Assembly: GCA_031550535.1 (NCBI GenBank)
Contig: JAVBOM010000007.1
Span: 65,640 to 129,639 of the forward strand
Length of the DNA stretch: 64,000 nucleotides
From: Avichristensenella sp031550535
GTDB taxonomy: Bacteria; Bacillota; Clostridia; Christensenellales; Aristaeellaceae
Direction: 5' to 3'
This document shows, piece after piece, positions 49,712 through 57,237 of this stretch. Position 1 is the first letter of the stretch. Each line of letters begins with the position of its first letter. A program made the position numbers and the translations under genes. A model generated the notes under the pieces. That model did not search any database, was not told where the DNA came from, and saw nothing but the letters and a program-made list of their open reading frames with translations.

Positions 49712-50116
49712 CTACGGCGCAACCGTACTCACCGGCGCGTTCGTTTCCTCGGGCGTGGGGGAGGGCGCGGGCGTGGGCGTCTGCACGATGAGCGGCTGCG
49801 GGGCGTTCGCGGCGGCGGAACCCTCCAGGACAAAGCGAATCTCGCCCTCCTCCATGTACCCGAACCGCTGGCGCGCCTCCTGGGCGATATATTCGTCCGT
49901 TTCCGTAAACGCAAGGCGGCGCTGGAGCTCCTCGGACTTCGCCTTGGCCTCCAGCACCAGCGTCTGAACCTCCGCCGCCTCTGCCTGCAGGCGGCGCACC
50001 TGCGCGCTCTTCACCGCCGCGAAAATGCCGCAGACGATGGACACGACGATCAGCAGAAATGCGATAAAGCGTACCTGTATCGTGACCTCACGGCGCAGGG
50101 CTTCTTTCTTGGGCAA
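49712..50116 (-). CDS. divIC: Septum formation initiator DivIC/FtsL-like
   Basis: 134 aa bitopic protein: short basic N-terminus, one helix (FIAFLLIVVSIVCGIFAAV), a coiled coil (RRLQAEAAEVQTLVLEAKAK), then the conserved EYIAQEARQRFGYMEEGEI, and a Pro/Thr-rich tail. Acts in the divisome with FtsL and FtsB/DivIB. It overlaps the yabQ 3' end by 29 nt. Confidence 0.9.
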   Translation of the reverse strand: MPKKEALRREVTIQVRFIAFLLIVVSIVCGIFAAVKSAQVRRLQAEAAEVQTLVLEAKAKSEELQRRLAFTETDEYIAQEARQRFGYMEEGEIRFVLEGSAAANAPQPLIVQTPTPAPSPTPEETNAPVSTVAP

Positions 50117-50615
50117 CGCGTGCGGCCTCCTTTTTGCCGCGCGCGCGCCGTTTCTTTCCGGGCGGCGGTGTCGCGGCGGGTATTTCCCCGGGCGCGGGCT
50201 TCACCCCTGCCACAGGGCGTACCTGGGAGGCATCGGGGGAATCGGTCTGCGCCGTTGAAGCGGTTATTTCTCCGCCCCGCACCCGCTTTCCTGCCTGAGG
50301 CTTCGGCAAGGCGCGTAAAACCAGCCGCCCCGCCCCGCGCATGATCTGCCGGAGGCCCGCCGCCCACAGCAGCATGCCGCACGCCGCGCCCAGCAGCAGA
50401 TAAAGCCTGAGCCCCTTCGCCCCGGAGAGCGCGGTCGCCACCGCCACGAGCGCCGCCGTGATGACCCAAAACACGAGGTCGAGCAGCGCCGTGACTACCC
50501 GCCCCGCCTTCAAAGAAAGGCGCAGCAGGCGCAGCAAATCATACGCCACGCCCGCCGCGAGACCCGCGTACACCGTTGCCAGAAACGCCTGCGCTTGCCC
50601 GGCGGATGAAAACAT
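50088..50615 (-). CDS. yabQ: Spore cortex protein YabQ
   Basis: 175 aa with four helices (AQAFLATVYAGLAAGVAYDL, LLRLSLKAGRVVTALLDLVF, YLLLGAACGMLLWAAGL), the YabQ pattern. The C-terminal 60 residues are a long Pro/Lys-rich cytoplasmic tail, longer than in Bacillus YabQ. ATG 50615 is chosen because GGGAGGG lies 7-8 nt upstream, although longer in-frame ATGs exist. Needed for spore cortex formation; adjacent to yabP and divIC as in Bacillus. Confidence 0.85.
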   Translation of the reverse strand: MFSSAGQAQAFLATVYAGLAAGVAYDLLRLLRLSLKAGRVVTALLDLVFWVITAALVAVATALSGAKGLRLYLLLGAACGMLLWAAGLRQIMRGAGRLVLRALPKPQAGKRVRGGEITASTAQTDSPDASQVRPVAGVKPAPGEIPAATPPPGKKRRARGKKEAARVAQERSPAP

Positions 50616-50652
50616 GCCGGACAGCCCTCCCATCCCCACTGGATAGGCCATA

Positions 50653-50949
50653 TCAGCGGAACATGCGCGCCAGGATGCCGCCCCGCTTTTGCGACGGCGC
50701 ATCGCCGTACTCAATGCCGGCGATTCTCCCCTCGACGGTCAGCTTGCCCTCTTCCAGATTCAGATGCGCAATATGCAATCCCTCGCCCACCAGCGAGATA
50801 TCTCCTTCCTCGGTGAGCATGATCACTTCCTGCTCGTTGAAGCTCGCCACGTCCGTCACGCCCGTGAGCACAGCGCGTTTGCGGTCCTCCATGACGACGG
50901 AATGTGCGCGCGTTGGCGGACGTTTGCCCTCAGCGGCATCCTTGACCAC
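50653..50949 (-). CDS. yabP: Spore morphogenesis protein YabP
   Basis: 98 aa, the YabP/YqfC fold: HSVVMEDRKRAVLTGVTDVA, SFNEQEVIMLTEEGDISLVG, LHIAHLNLEEGKLTVEGRIA. In Bacillus the order yabP-yabQ-divIC is conserved, as here. First gene of the operon. Confidence 0.92.
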   Translation of the reverse strand: MVKDAAEGKRPPTRAHSVVMEDRKRAVLTGVTDVASFNEQEVIMLTEEGDISLVGEGLHIAHLNLEEGKLTVEGRIAGIEYGDAPSQKRGGILARMFR

Positions 50950-51070
50950 TTCGCGTCCCTCCTTTCCGCTCGCTTCTCACCCCGAGCATATGCGGAGAGA
51001 ACCCACAATTATGCGGGTGCGTAGGGGGGACTTTGGTCCGCTTCGCGGATGAAAAGGGGGCGCGATCCGC

Positions 51071-51114
51071 GGTAGGCCATTGTCGCGCTACTGCGTATCG
51101 CTCTGTGGCCTACC
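51071..51114. repeat. Inverted repeat GGTAGGCCA / TGGCCTACC
   Basis: A 9-bp perfect inverted repeat spaced by 26 nt, in the 620-bp gene-free gap 50950-51569, which otherwise holds families C, D and E. Confidence 0.6.
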
Positions 51115-51117
51115 AGG

Positions 51118-51158
51118 CCTGCGCCGCGTTTCATTCCGCCACTGACGGAATGCGGCTT
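51118..51158 (-). repeat. Family E repeat, copy 2
   Basis: GCCGCATTCCG...CGGAATGAAACGCGGC on the minus strand; homologous to 19229-19270. Confidence 0.6.
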
Positions 51159-51181
51159 CGGCCCCCTTCAGAATCCCCCGG

Positions 51182-51230
51182 GGGCAGGGTTACGGGGGAC
51201 GGAACCTGAAATTCTGCGGAATTTCCGGGC
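51182..51230 (-). repeat. Family D repeat, copy 2
   Basis: The minus strand reads GCCCGGAAATTCCGCAGAAT, TTCAGGTTCCGTCCCCCGTA, homologous to 22875-22922. Confidence 0.65.
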
Positions 51231-51239
51231 ACACCAGAG

Positions 51240-51483
51240 GGAAGCGCCCGCTGCACCGGAAGGGAGCGCCCGCTGTGCGGGATAAAGCGACCTGGAGTTG
51301 CCCTGCGGCACAGAGCGATGGGCGCGAACGCGCACAGCGCGACAATGCCGAAGGGCGCGGGATGAAGCGACCCGAAGGTGCCAACCGGCACAAAACCGGA
51401 ACCGAGCGCGCCCTGTGGGCGATGAAGCGAGGTGAAGGTTCGCCTCGGCACAGAGTGATCGACCAACGGGAGAGCACGACAAT
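51240..51483. repeat. Family C paired-hairpin repeat block, copy 2
   Basis: At least three units. Hairpins CCCGC-TGT-GCGGG and GCCC-TGT-GGGC alternate with GGTGCC-AACC-GGCAC and GTTGCC-CTGC-GGCAC, separated by the linker GATGAAGCGA or ATAAAGCGA. Its last two units match block C1 at 20341-20480 in order. Confidence 0.68.
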
Positions 51484-51569
51484 GCGGAAGCGCGTTCGCG
51501 ACCCCTCAAAGCCTCCCCGGGATTTTGCGCGCTTCCCGCGTCGGCTGTTGAAAACAGCGTATGCCGCCT

Positions 51570-52508
51570 TTACTTGGCCCTGCCGTCGTCGCACATTGCC
51601 TGCGCGAAGCTCGCCAGCGCCGCGATGTTCCGCTCGTCAAACCGCGTGTCCCGCCGGGTATGGATGCGGCCCAGGTACAGCCCGATGCCCGGCGCGCGCC
51701 GGAGCGCGGCCACACCGGCCGAAACCTTGAAATGCATCTGGTCGGACGGGTAAAACGCGCGCGAGGCGGGGCAGAGTTCCACGGTCTTGCCGTCCGGCAG
51801 CGAGAGCGCGCCCTCCACGCGGCGCACGAGCATCGCGTCCTGCCGGAACGCGCGGCTCGTGACAAACAGCACGTGATCCCCGTCGGACACGCAGTCGAAG
51901 TTGATCAGCGGCTTGTCCGCCATGGCGCGCGTGTGTTGCTTCTTGAAGAACGACGAGCCGAGCATGCCCAGTTCCTCATTGTCGAAAAACACGAAGGCGG
52001 CGCGCTTCCGCGCGTCCGGGGACATTGACAGCATCGCCTCCAGCAGCACCGCCACGCCGGATGTGTTGTCGTTCATGGTGCGCCGGTTGGCGGGGCCGAA
52101 CAGCAGCAGCGCGAGGATTCCGAGAAACGCCAGCTCCGACACGGCCATGGAAATCCACGGATTGCGAAAAAGCAAACCCATCAGCGCACCCGCGCCCATG
52201 CCGGCCACGACCAGGAACGCCCCGAGCAGGAGTTGGTACAGCAGGGAGACGAACAGGTTTTTTGGCGCGATCAAGTTCGGCAGAGGAAGCTCCGCGCAGG
52301 TGTCGTAGTGCGCGGTAAAGACGTAGTCCGCCTTGTTCACATCGCCCACAACGACGTTCGCGCTCTTGATGACCGGGGAGACTTCCTCGGTGGAAGCGAT
52401 GCCCTCCCCGGCGAGCGCGTCCCGGAGAAACGCGCGGAAAGCCGCCTTCTGCCGCCGCGTTTTCCGCACCTGATATTGCCCAATGACCGCCTGTGTGACC
52501 GCGTGCAT
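51570..52508 (-). CDS. M28-type peptidase with two inserted membrane helices
   Basis: 312 aa. Metal ligands in order: AHYDTCAE (His, Asp), MNDNTSGVAVLLEA (Asp), FFDNEELGMLGSS (Glu, Glu), INFDCVSDGD (Asp), SDQMHFKVSAG (His). Between the first and second ligands sit two transmembrane helices (FVSLLYQLLLGAFLVVAGMG and SMAVSELAFLGILALLLFG), so the catalytic domain is split by a membrane anchor. GGGGGCG precedes ATG 52508. Confidence 0.78.
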   Translation of the reverse strand: MHAVTQAVIGQYQVRKTRRQKAAFRAFLRDALAGEGIASTEEVSPVIKSANVVVGDVNKADYVFTAHYDTCAELPLPNLIAPKNLFVSLLYQLLLGAFLVVAGMGAGALMGLLFRNPWISMAVSELAFLGILALLLFGPANRRTMNDNTSGVAVLLEAMLSMSPDARKRAAFVFFDNEELGMLGSSFFKKQHTRAMADKPLINFDCVSDGDHVLFVTSRAFRQDAMLVRRVEGALSLPDGKTVELCPASRAFYPSDQMHFKVSAGVAALRRAPGIGLYLGRIHTRRDTRFDERNIAALASFAQAMCDDGRAK

Positions 52509-52538
52509 GGCGTCGCCCCCTCTTGTGTGTATGATACC

Positions 52539-52567
52539 AGTATCGCAAAAGGGAAAGGGCGTGTCAA
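52539..52567 (-). promoter_or_regulatory. Promoter of the M28 peptidase
   Basis: TTGACA (52567-52562), 17-nt spacer, GATACT (52544-52539). Confidence 0.6.
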
Positions 52568-52596
52568 TGGTGATGGCTTTTTCCCTATACACATGC

Positions 52597-52602
52597 TATA
52601 CT
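52597..52602 (+). promoter_or_regulatory. Extended -10 box giving a leaderless phosphoesterase mRNA
   Basis: TGCTATACT ends 7 nt before ATG 52610, and no ribosome binding site is present, so the transcript should begin at or next to the start codon. Confidence 0.55.
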
Positions 52603-52609
52603 GGCTGCC

Positions 52610-53317
52610 ATGAGAATTGCGTTGATAGGGGATTTGCACGGCAACATGCCGGCGGTGATGGCAGTGGACGCGGATATCGCGAGGCGCTCTGTGGACGCGG
52701 TGTATTGCCTGGGCGATATGGTGGGGAAAGGTCCCCGCCCCGCCGAGGCGATGGACTGGGCCATGGACCGCTGCGACGTGGTGCTGATGGGCAACTGGGA
52801 CGAGGCGGTGCTGGACGCCCGCTTTCCCGGCGCGTCCTGGGCGCGGAGGCGCTTGGGCGAAAGCCGGCTGGCGCGGCTTCGGGCGCTGCCGATGGAGCAC
52901 CGCTTCACGCTGTCCGGCCGCAAGGTCCGTCTGGTGCACGGCAGGCCCGTCACCCCGGACCTCGTCTACGCCGACTCGCCGCTGGAAACGCGGCAGCGGC
53001 TCTTTGAGACGGACGACGGCTATGGGCCAAACATCGTCGGCTTCGCGGACATCCATTATCCGTTTTATGAGCAGATCAACCGCCTTGGCACGCTGCTGAA
53101 CATTGGCAGCGTCGGCAACCCGCTCGCGTGGCAGCCGTACCCCGCCTACGCCATCCTGGAGGGCGAGCCGGGGGAGGCGCGTTGCCCGCTCGCGCATACG
53201 ATCATCCAGATCGAGTATGACCGCGAGGAAGCCGCGCGGCAAGCGGAGAGCACGCCCGGCTTGCCGCAGAAGGACGCGTATGTGCTGGAGCTGTTCTCCG
53301 GGCAGTATAGCCGGTAG
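52610..53317 (+). CDS. Metallophosphoesterase
   Basis: 235 aa calcineurin-like phosphoesterase: MRIALIGDLHGNMPAV (Asp, His), YCLGDMVGKGPRP (Asp), LMGNWDEAVL (Asn), LVHGRP (His) and FADIHYPFYE (His region), GSVGNPLAWQPYPAYAIL. YfcE/YmdB-like; substrate unknown. Probably leaderless (see the promoter entry). A family A element begins 5 bp after its stop. Confidence 0.88.
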   Translation: MRIALIGDLHGNMPAVMAVDADIARRSVDAVYCLGDMVGKGPRPAEAMDWAMDRCDVVLMGNWDEAVLDARFPGASWARRRLGESRLARLRALPMEHRFTLSGRKVRLVHGRPVTPDLVYADSPLETRQRLFETDDGYGPNIVGFADIHYPFYEQINRLGTLLNIGSVGNPLAWQPYPAYAILEGEPGEARCPLAHTIIQIEYDREEAARQAESTPGLPQKDAYVLELFSGQYSR

Positions 53318-53321
53318 GAGG

Positions 53322-53380
53322 AGGGGATTTCTTGCGAAATCCCTTCATGGCGCCCGATTGTTCCAATCAGCGCCGCCATC
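53322..53380 (-). repeat. Family A element
   Basis: On the minus strand: GGCGCTGATTG, loop GAA, CAATCGGGCGCC; right hairpin GGGATTTC, loop GCAA, GAAATCCC. The GATTG/CAATC stem end is a compensatory variant of GATTT/AAATC. Confidence 0.88.
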
Positions 53381-53398
53381 TCGGACGCGCGGCGCGGA

Positions 53399-54460
53399 TC
53401 ACTCCATCACGCGCATCTCCTTCGGGCACCCCGTAATCACCTCGCACCCGCTCTCGGTCACCACGACGAGGTCCTCCACGCGCACACCGAACCACCCCGG
53501 CAGATACACGCCCGGCTCGATGGAGAACGCCATGCCGGGCTCGGCCAGCATCGCGCTGCCGGGCGACACGGAGGGTTCCTCATGGCCGTCAATGCCGATG
53601 CCGTGACCCGTCCGGTGCGTGAAGTAATCGCCGAACCCCGCCGCCTCAATAACGGACCGGGCCGCGCGGTCGATCTCACCCAGGGGAACGCCCGGCCGGA
53701 CGCTCGCGAGGGCGGCGTGGTTGGCCATCAGCACCACCTCGTACACCTCGCGCATTGCCGTCGGTGGTTCGCCGAAGAACACGGTGCGCGTCATGTCGCT
53801 GTAGTAGCCGTCCATGCGCATGCCGGTGTCCACCATCACCGTGTCGCCGCGGCGCAGCGCGTAGCCGCCGGGGCTGTGGTGCGGGTTGGCGCTGCCGGGG
53901 CCGAAGCAGACCATCGGATCGCCGGGAAAGCGCCCCGCGCCGTGCCCCTGGAAAGCGGCGGCGATCAGCGCGCCGAACTCGACCTCCGTCATGCCCTCGC
54001 GCAGGAGGGGCAGGCACTCCGCGAACACAGCGTCCGTCACGCGCGAGGCGTGCCGCAGCCGCTCGATCTCCCCGGCGTCCTTGACCATCCGCGCGGCCTC
54101 CACGCAGCCAGCGATTGTGAGCGTCAGCCCGGGGTTTCGCGCGGCGAGCCCGAGCGCGAAGCGGCTGGGCCAGTTGCCGTCCACGCCGACGCGGGTGCCC
54201 GCGATGCGCGCGGCCAGGATGGCGGGGGCGTCGTCCGCGTCCGTGAAGGGCACCCTTGGCAGCGCGTCCGGCACGAGCGTCACCGCGTTGTGCAGCAGGA
54301 CCGCCTCGCCGGCCGTGATCACCAGGGCCAGCAGCCGTTCGTCCGGGCGCATCCAGTGGCCGGTCAGGTAGTACATGGACGACGGGGACGCGACGATCAG
54401 CGTGTCGATCGCCTCTTGCTCCATCCGCGCGCGCACGCGGGCCAGCCGTGTTTCGTTCAT
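53399..54460 (-). CDS. M24 family metallopeptidase (Xaa-Pro aminopeptidase-like)
   Basis: 353 aa. N-terminal creatinase-like domain (RLARVRARMEQEAIDTLIVA, SPSSMYYLTGHWMRPDERLL). The pita-bread domain holds the five ligands: VMVDTGMRMDGYYSDMTRTV (two Asp), YFTHRTGHGIGIDGHE (His), FSIEPGVYLPG (Glu) and VRVEDLVVVTE (Glu). Cleaves N-terminal residues before proline. AAAGGAG precedes ATG 54460. Confidence 0.92.
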   Translation of the reverse strand: MNETRLARVRARMEQEAIDTLIVASPSSMYYLTGHWMRPDERLLALVITAGEAVLLHNAVTLVPDALPRVPFTDADDAPAILAARIAGTRVGVDGNWPSRFALGLAARNPGLTLTIAGCVEAARMVKDAGEIERLRHASRVTDAVFAECLPLLREGMTEVEFGALIAAAFQGHGAGRFPGDPMVCFGPGSANPHHSPGGYALRRGDTVMVDTGMRMDGYYSDMTRTVFFGEPPTAMREVYEVVLMANHAALASVRPGVPLGEIDRAARSVIEAAGFGDYFTHRTGHGIGIDGHEEPSVSPGSAMLAEPGMAFSIEPGVYLPGWFGVRVEDLVVVTESGCEVITGCPKEMRVME

Positions 54461-54532
54461 ACGTTTCGCTCCTTTTGCAATGGGAATATGCCTTGTGTGA
54501 CTATAGGGACTTATCGAGAGCATCTCGCCGAT

Positions 54533-54592
54533 CTATTGATAGCCTGCTTTCCCGTACAGCGCCTGGGCGGCCCGGTTGTGCGCGTGGGTGAG
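54533..54592 (-). pseudogene. GNAT acetyltransferase C-terminal relic
   Basis: Twenty codons read LTHAHNRAAQALYGKAGYQ and stop, the classic end of a GNAT domain (x-x-N-x-x-A-x-x-x-Y-x-x-x-G-F). The frame is cut upstream by half a family A element and a stop. No other GNAT sequence is readable in the 316-bp gap 54461-54776. Confidence 0.6.
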
Positions 54593-54621
54593 GTAGCGAT
54601 TTCTCTCGAAATCCCTACCTT
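54590..54621 (-). repeat. Family A element, right half only
   Basis: AGGTAGGGATTTC, loop GAGA (GNRA), GAAATCGCTACCT on the minus strand, abutting the GNAT relic. Confidence 0.65.
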
Positions 54622-54701
54622 ATCCCCGATGGTCGCAAGCCCGACCTCCACTCGGCTACCCGTGGCGCACGCATTGTGCTCATTATACGCTGCCCCTGTG
54701 G

Positions 54702-54739
54702 GAAAAAACAAGCGGCAGGGCGATCGTGCACCCTGCCGC
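54702..54739 (-). terminator. Terminator of the PHP hydrolase gene
   Basis: GCGGCAGGG, loop, CCCTGCCGC then TTGTTTTTT. Confidence 0.88.
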
Positions 54740-54776
54740 GCGGAACGTTTTCCGCTCTGTTCGCCGCCAACCGGCT

Positions 54777-55739
54777 CTATTCGAAATAAATCGGGTTGGA
54801 CGCGGCCAGCACTTCGCCCGCGGCCGACCACACCTCGGCGCGCACGAACTTCATGCCCTCCGGCTTCAGCGACACCGTCACGGTGTCCGATGCCACGGTG
54901 GCCGACTCCCGCACCATGCCCGCATCGCCGTATATCTTCACGACGCTGCCGGGCAGAAGACCGGTCGCCTCCACGATCACCTCGCTGTCCGTCGCAGCCG
55001 ATACGGTCGCGCCCATCACGGCTTCGCCGCATGTGAGCGACAGCGCCGGGCCGTCCGCGCCCATCGTGACATACAGCCTGCCCGCCGCGATCGCTTCCAG
55101 GATCGCTTCGGATGTCTTTTCCGTCGCCAGCACGCAGTTGAATTCCAGGCGCTGGGTGTGGTTCTTGTGCGCGTCCGTGCCGCCGGTGAGGATCACCTTA
55201 CGGCCTTCCGCCAGCAGCGCCTGATACTCGTCCAGCGTTTTGAGGTCGTCCTCGCGCACCGCGCCGTTGAACACCTCGATCATGTCCACATCCATTTCGT
55301 ATCCGTAGCGCGAGTAGTACTTCGCGTCATTGGGGTGATCGACCTGGATCAGCGCGCCCTGCTCTTTGAGGGAGGCCAGGTAGGTAACAAGCTCCGCCTT
55401 GGCCATCGACGCGCGCTGCGCGAAGTCCCGCAGGCCGAACACGTTGTAGTGCCCCGATTGAAGCGTCAGCTCATACCCCGGCAGGACGATCAGATCCTCT
55501 GTGGAGTGATCCTCCTTCAGGTGCCGCAGCGTGTTGTGCTCCGTCAGCGCGATGAAATCATACCCCGCCGTGACGGAATCCGAGATTACCTGCTCCGCCT
55601 TGACATCGCTATCGTGCGAAAAAGAGCTGTGGCAGTGCAGATCACCTTTCAGCAGAATGTACGCCTCCTCCGAGAGGCCCGCGCCGGGCAGGCACAGGGC
55701 AATGAACGCCGCGAGAACTGCGGATACAGTCCTTTTCAT
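54777..55739 (-). CDS. Secreted PHP-domain (CehA/McbA-type) hydrolase
   Basis: 320 aa. Signal peptide (TVSAVLAAFIALCLPGAGLS|EEA). PHP metal site: KGDLHCHSSFSHDSDVKAEQ, ALTEHNTL, LPGYELT, IQVDHPND, LTGGTDAHKN. A C-terminal beta domain follows (SEVIVEATGLLPGSVVKIYG). PHP proteins of this kind hydrolyse phosphoesters or phosphodiesters outside the cell. It lies behind the solute-binding protein gene of the ABC importer, separated by a terminator, and is likely part of the same locus. Confidence 0.87.
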   Translation of the reverse strand: MKRTVSAVLAAFIALCLPGAGLSEEAYILLKGDLHCHSSFSHDSDVKAEQVISDSVTAGYDFIALTEHNTLRHLKEDHSTEDLIVLPGYELTLQSGHYNVFGLRDFAQRASMAKAELVTYLASLKEQGALIQVDHPNDAKYYSRYGYEMDVDMIEVFNGAVREDDLKTLDEYQALLAEGRKVILTGGTDAHKNHTQRLEFNCVLATEKTSEAILEAIAAGRLYVTMGADGPALSLTCGEAVMGATVSAATDSEVIVEATGLLPGSVVKIYGDAGMVRESATVASDTVTVSLKPEGMKFVRAEVWSAAGEVLAASNPIYFE

Positions 55740-55762
55740 GCAAAACTCCTTTCAAAATCGTA

Positions 55763-55786
55763 AAGGCCGCCCCACACGGAGCGGCC
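55763..55786 (-). terminator. Terminator after the ABC importer operon
   Basis: On the minus strand GGCCGC, loop, GCGGCC then TTT. Confidence 0.6.
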
Positions 55787-55822
55787 CCTCTGCGTTGCGT
55801 TATGGATTGCGCCGGACGCGCT

Positions 55823-57121
55823 TTACGGGAAGATGATGGACGCCTCGTCCTGAAGCTGCTTGACAGCCTGCTCCGCGTCGATGCTGCGGTCCTGGATCAG
55901 CAGCGAGCAGGCGGAACGCCACGCGGTTTCAAAGTCGGACTTGTACTCGCTGTAGGGGATTTCCTGGCCGATGGAGAGCTGCTCGTACGCCACCTTGTAC
56001 TGCGGGTTTTCCGCCCACAGCTTCTGGATGATGTCCGTCTCGGTGGAGGTCTTGGTGGTCGGCAGGTAGCCGGTGAACGCGGCGCTCTGCGCGATCTGCT
56101 CGTCCGTCATCAGGAACGCGAGGAACTCCCACGCGGCATCCTTTTCTTCCTGGCTGTTGCCCTCTTCGATCATGGCCACGTTGCCGCCGCCCATCGGAGC
56201 CGCCGGGGTGTCCCATGTCGGCAGGAAGGCCACGCCGACCTCAAACGGGGTCTCGGCCTCGGACGCGGCCAGCAGCACGTTGGCCAGGCCGCCGCAGGAG
56301 GCGAAGAAGCTGGCAGCCTTGCCCTGGTAGAACATTTCCTTCATGGTCGTCTCGGCATCGGTGGAGACGAACGGCCAGCACCAGCCGGCGTCGACCCACT
56401 CGCGCCACGCGCCGAGCACCTTCAGCATGGAGCCGTCCTCCAGCGCGGGCACGGACAGGCCGTCCTCGGAGAAGACGTTGGAGCCGAGCTGCACCAGCAT
56501 GTTCTGCTGGAACCACGCCGGGTCATTGTGCATGGCAAAGCCGTACACCAGCGTTTCCTTGGTGGCTTCGTCCACCTTGGTCAGCGCCTGGCCGGCCGCG
56601 ACCAGCTCGTCGATGGTCTTGGGGGCCTCGATGCCCGCCTCGTCAAACATGGTCTTGTTGTAGTAGTAGACGGGGGTGGAGCGGATGTAGGGGAGGGAGA
56701 TCAACTGGCCTTCCGCGTCATAGGAGTACGCCAGCAGGATCGGCGCGAAGTTCTCCATGTCCAGCCCGCTCGCCTCAACGTACGGCGTCAGGTCGGCCAG
56801 CACGCCGTCGGCGGCCATCACAGGCACGCCCGCCGCGCGCTCAAGCACGACCAGCTCCGGCTGCTCGCCGGCCGCGATCGCGTTCATGGTCTTGGTCAGG
56901 GTGTCCGGGTATCCGCCCTGGTACACCTCAACAACCTCGATGCCCTTCTCCTTGCCGATCGTCTCGTTGAACGTGGCGACGGAGCTCTGGATCATCTCCA
57001 GGTTCTTGCCGGAGCCGCGGGTGTGCCAGATCTCGACGGTGATGGGGGCCTTCTCCGCAAGGGCGGCGGCCATCGAGAAAGACATGCACAGGACCAGGAA
57101 CAAGGCAAACCATTTCTTCAT
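55823..57121 (-). CDS. ABC importer solute-binding protein (CUT1/UgpB-like)
   Basis: 432 aa family 1 extracellular solute-binding protein: TVEIWHTRGSGKNLEMIQSS, YPDTLTKTMNAIAAGEQPEL, SLPYIRSTPVYYYNKTMFDE, NDPAWFQQNMLVQLG, GKAASFFASCGGLANVL, MGGGNVAMIEEGN. The signal peptide ends SMAAALA|EKAP and has no lipobox, unlike most Gram-positive binding proteins. GGAGG precedes the ATG at 57121. Last gene of the importer operon; a small stem-loop (57197-57215) separates it from the permease gene. Confidence 0.9.
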   Translation of the reverse strand: MKKWFALFLVLCMSFSMAAALAEKAPITVEIWHTRGSGKNLEMIQSSVATFNETIGKEKGIEVVEVYQGGYPDTLTKTMNAIAAGEQPELVVLERAAGVPVMAADGVLADLTPYVEASGLDMENFAPILLAYSYDAEGQLISLPYIRSTPVYYYNKTMFDEAGIEAPKTIDELVAAGQALTKVDEATKETLVYGFAMHNDPAWFQQNMLVQLGSNVFSEDGLSVPALEDGSMLKVLGAWREWVDAGWCWPFVSTDAETTMKEMFYQGKAASFFASCGGLANVLLAASEAETPFEVGVAFLPTWDTPAAPMGGGNVAMIEEGNSQEEKDAAWEFLAFLMTDEQIAQSAAFTGYLPTTKTSTETDIIQKLWAENPQYKVAYEQLSIGQEIPYSEYKSDFETAWRSACSLLIQDRSIDAEQAVKQLQDEASIIFP

Positions 57122-57237
57122 CTCGCAAATCCTCCGTTTGATGATTTTTTTCCTTTGGGAGCCGCCAATTGATGCTTCAGCGGCCACTTATCTAACGGGG
57201 TTGGTGTTCCAATCCCGCAAAGGAAACGTGTTGGGAG

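Noticed and set aside
51131..51510. Several overlapping open frames of 110-135 codons on the minus strand
   Set aside because: They are all within repeat families C and D, encode Arg/Pro/Ser-rich peptides of no family, lack ribosome binding sites, and exist in all three frames because GC-rich repeats lack stops.
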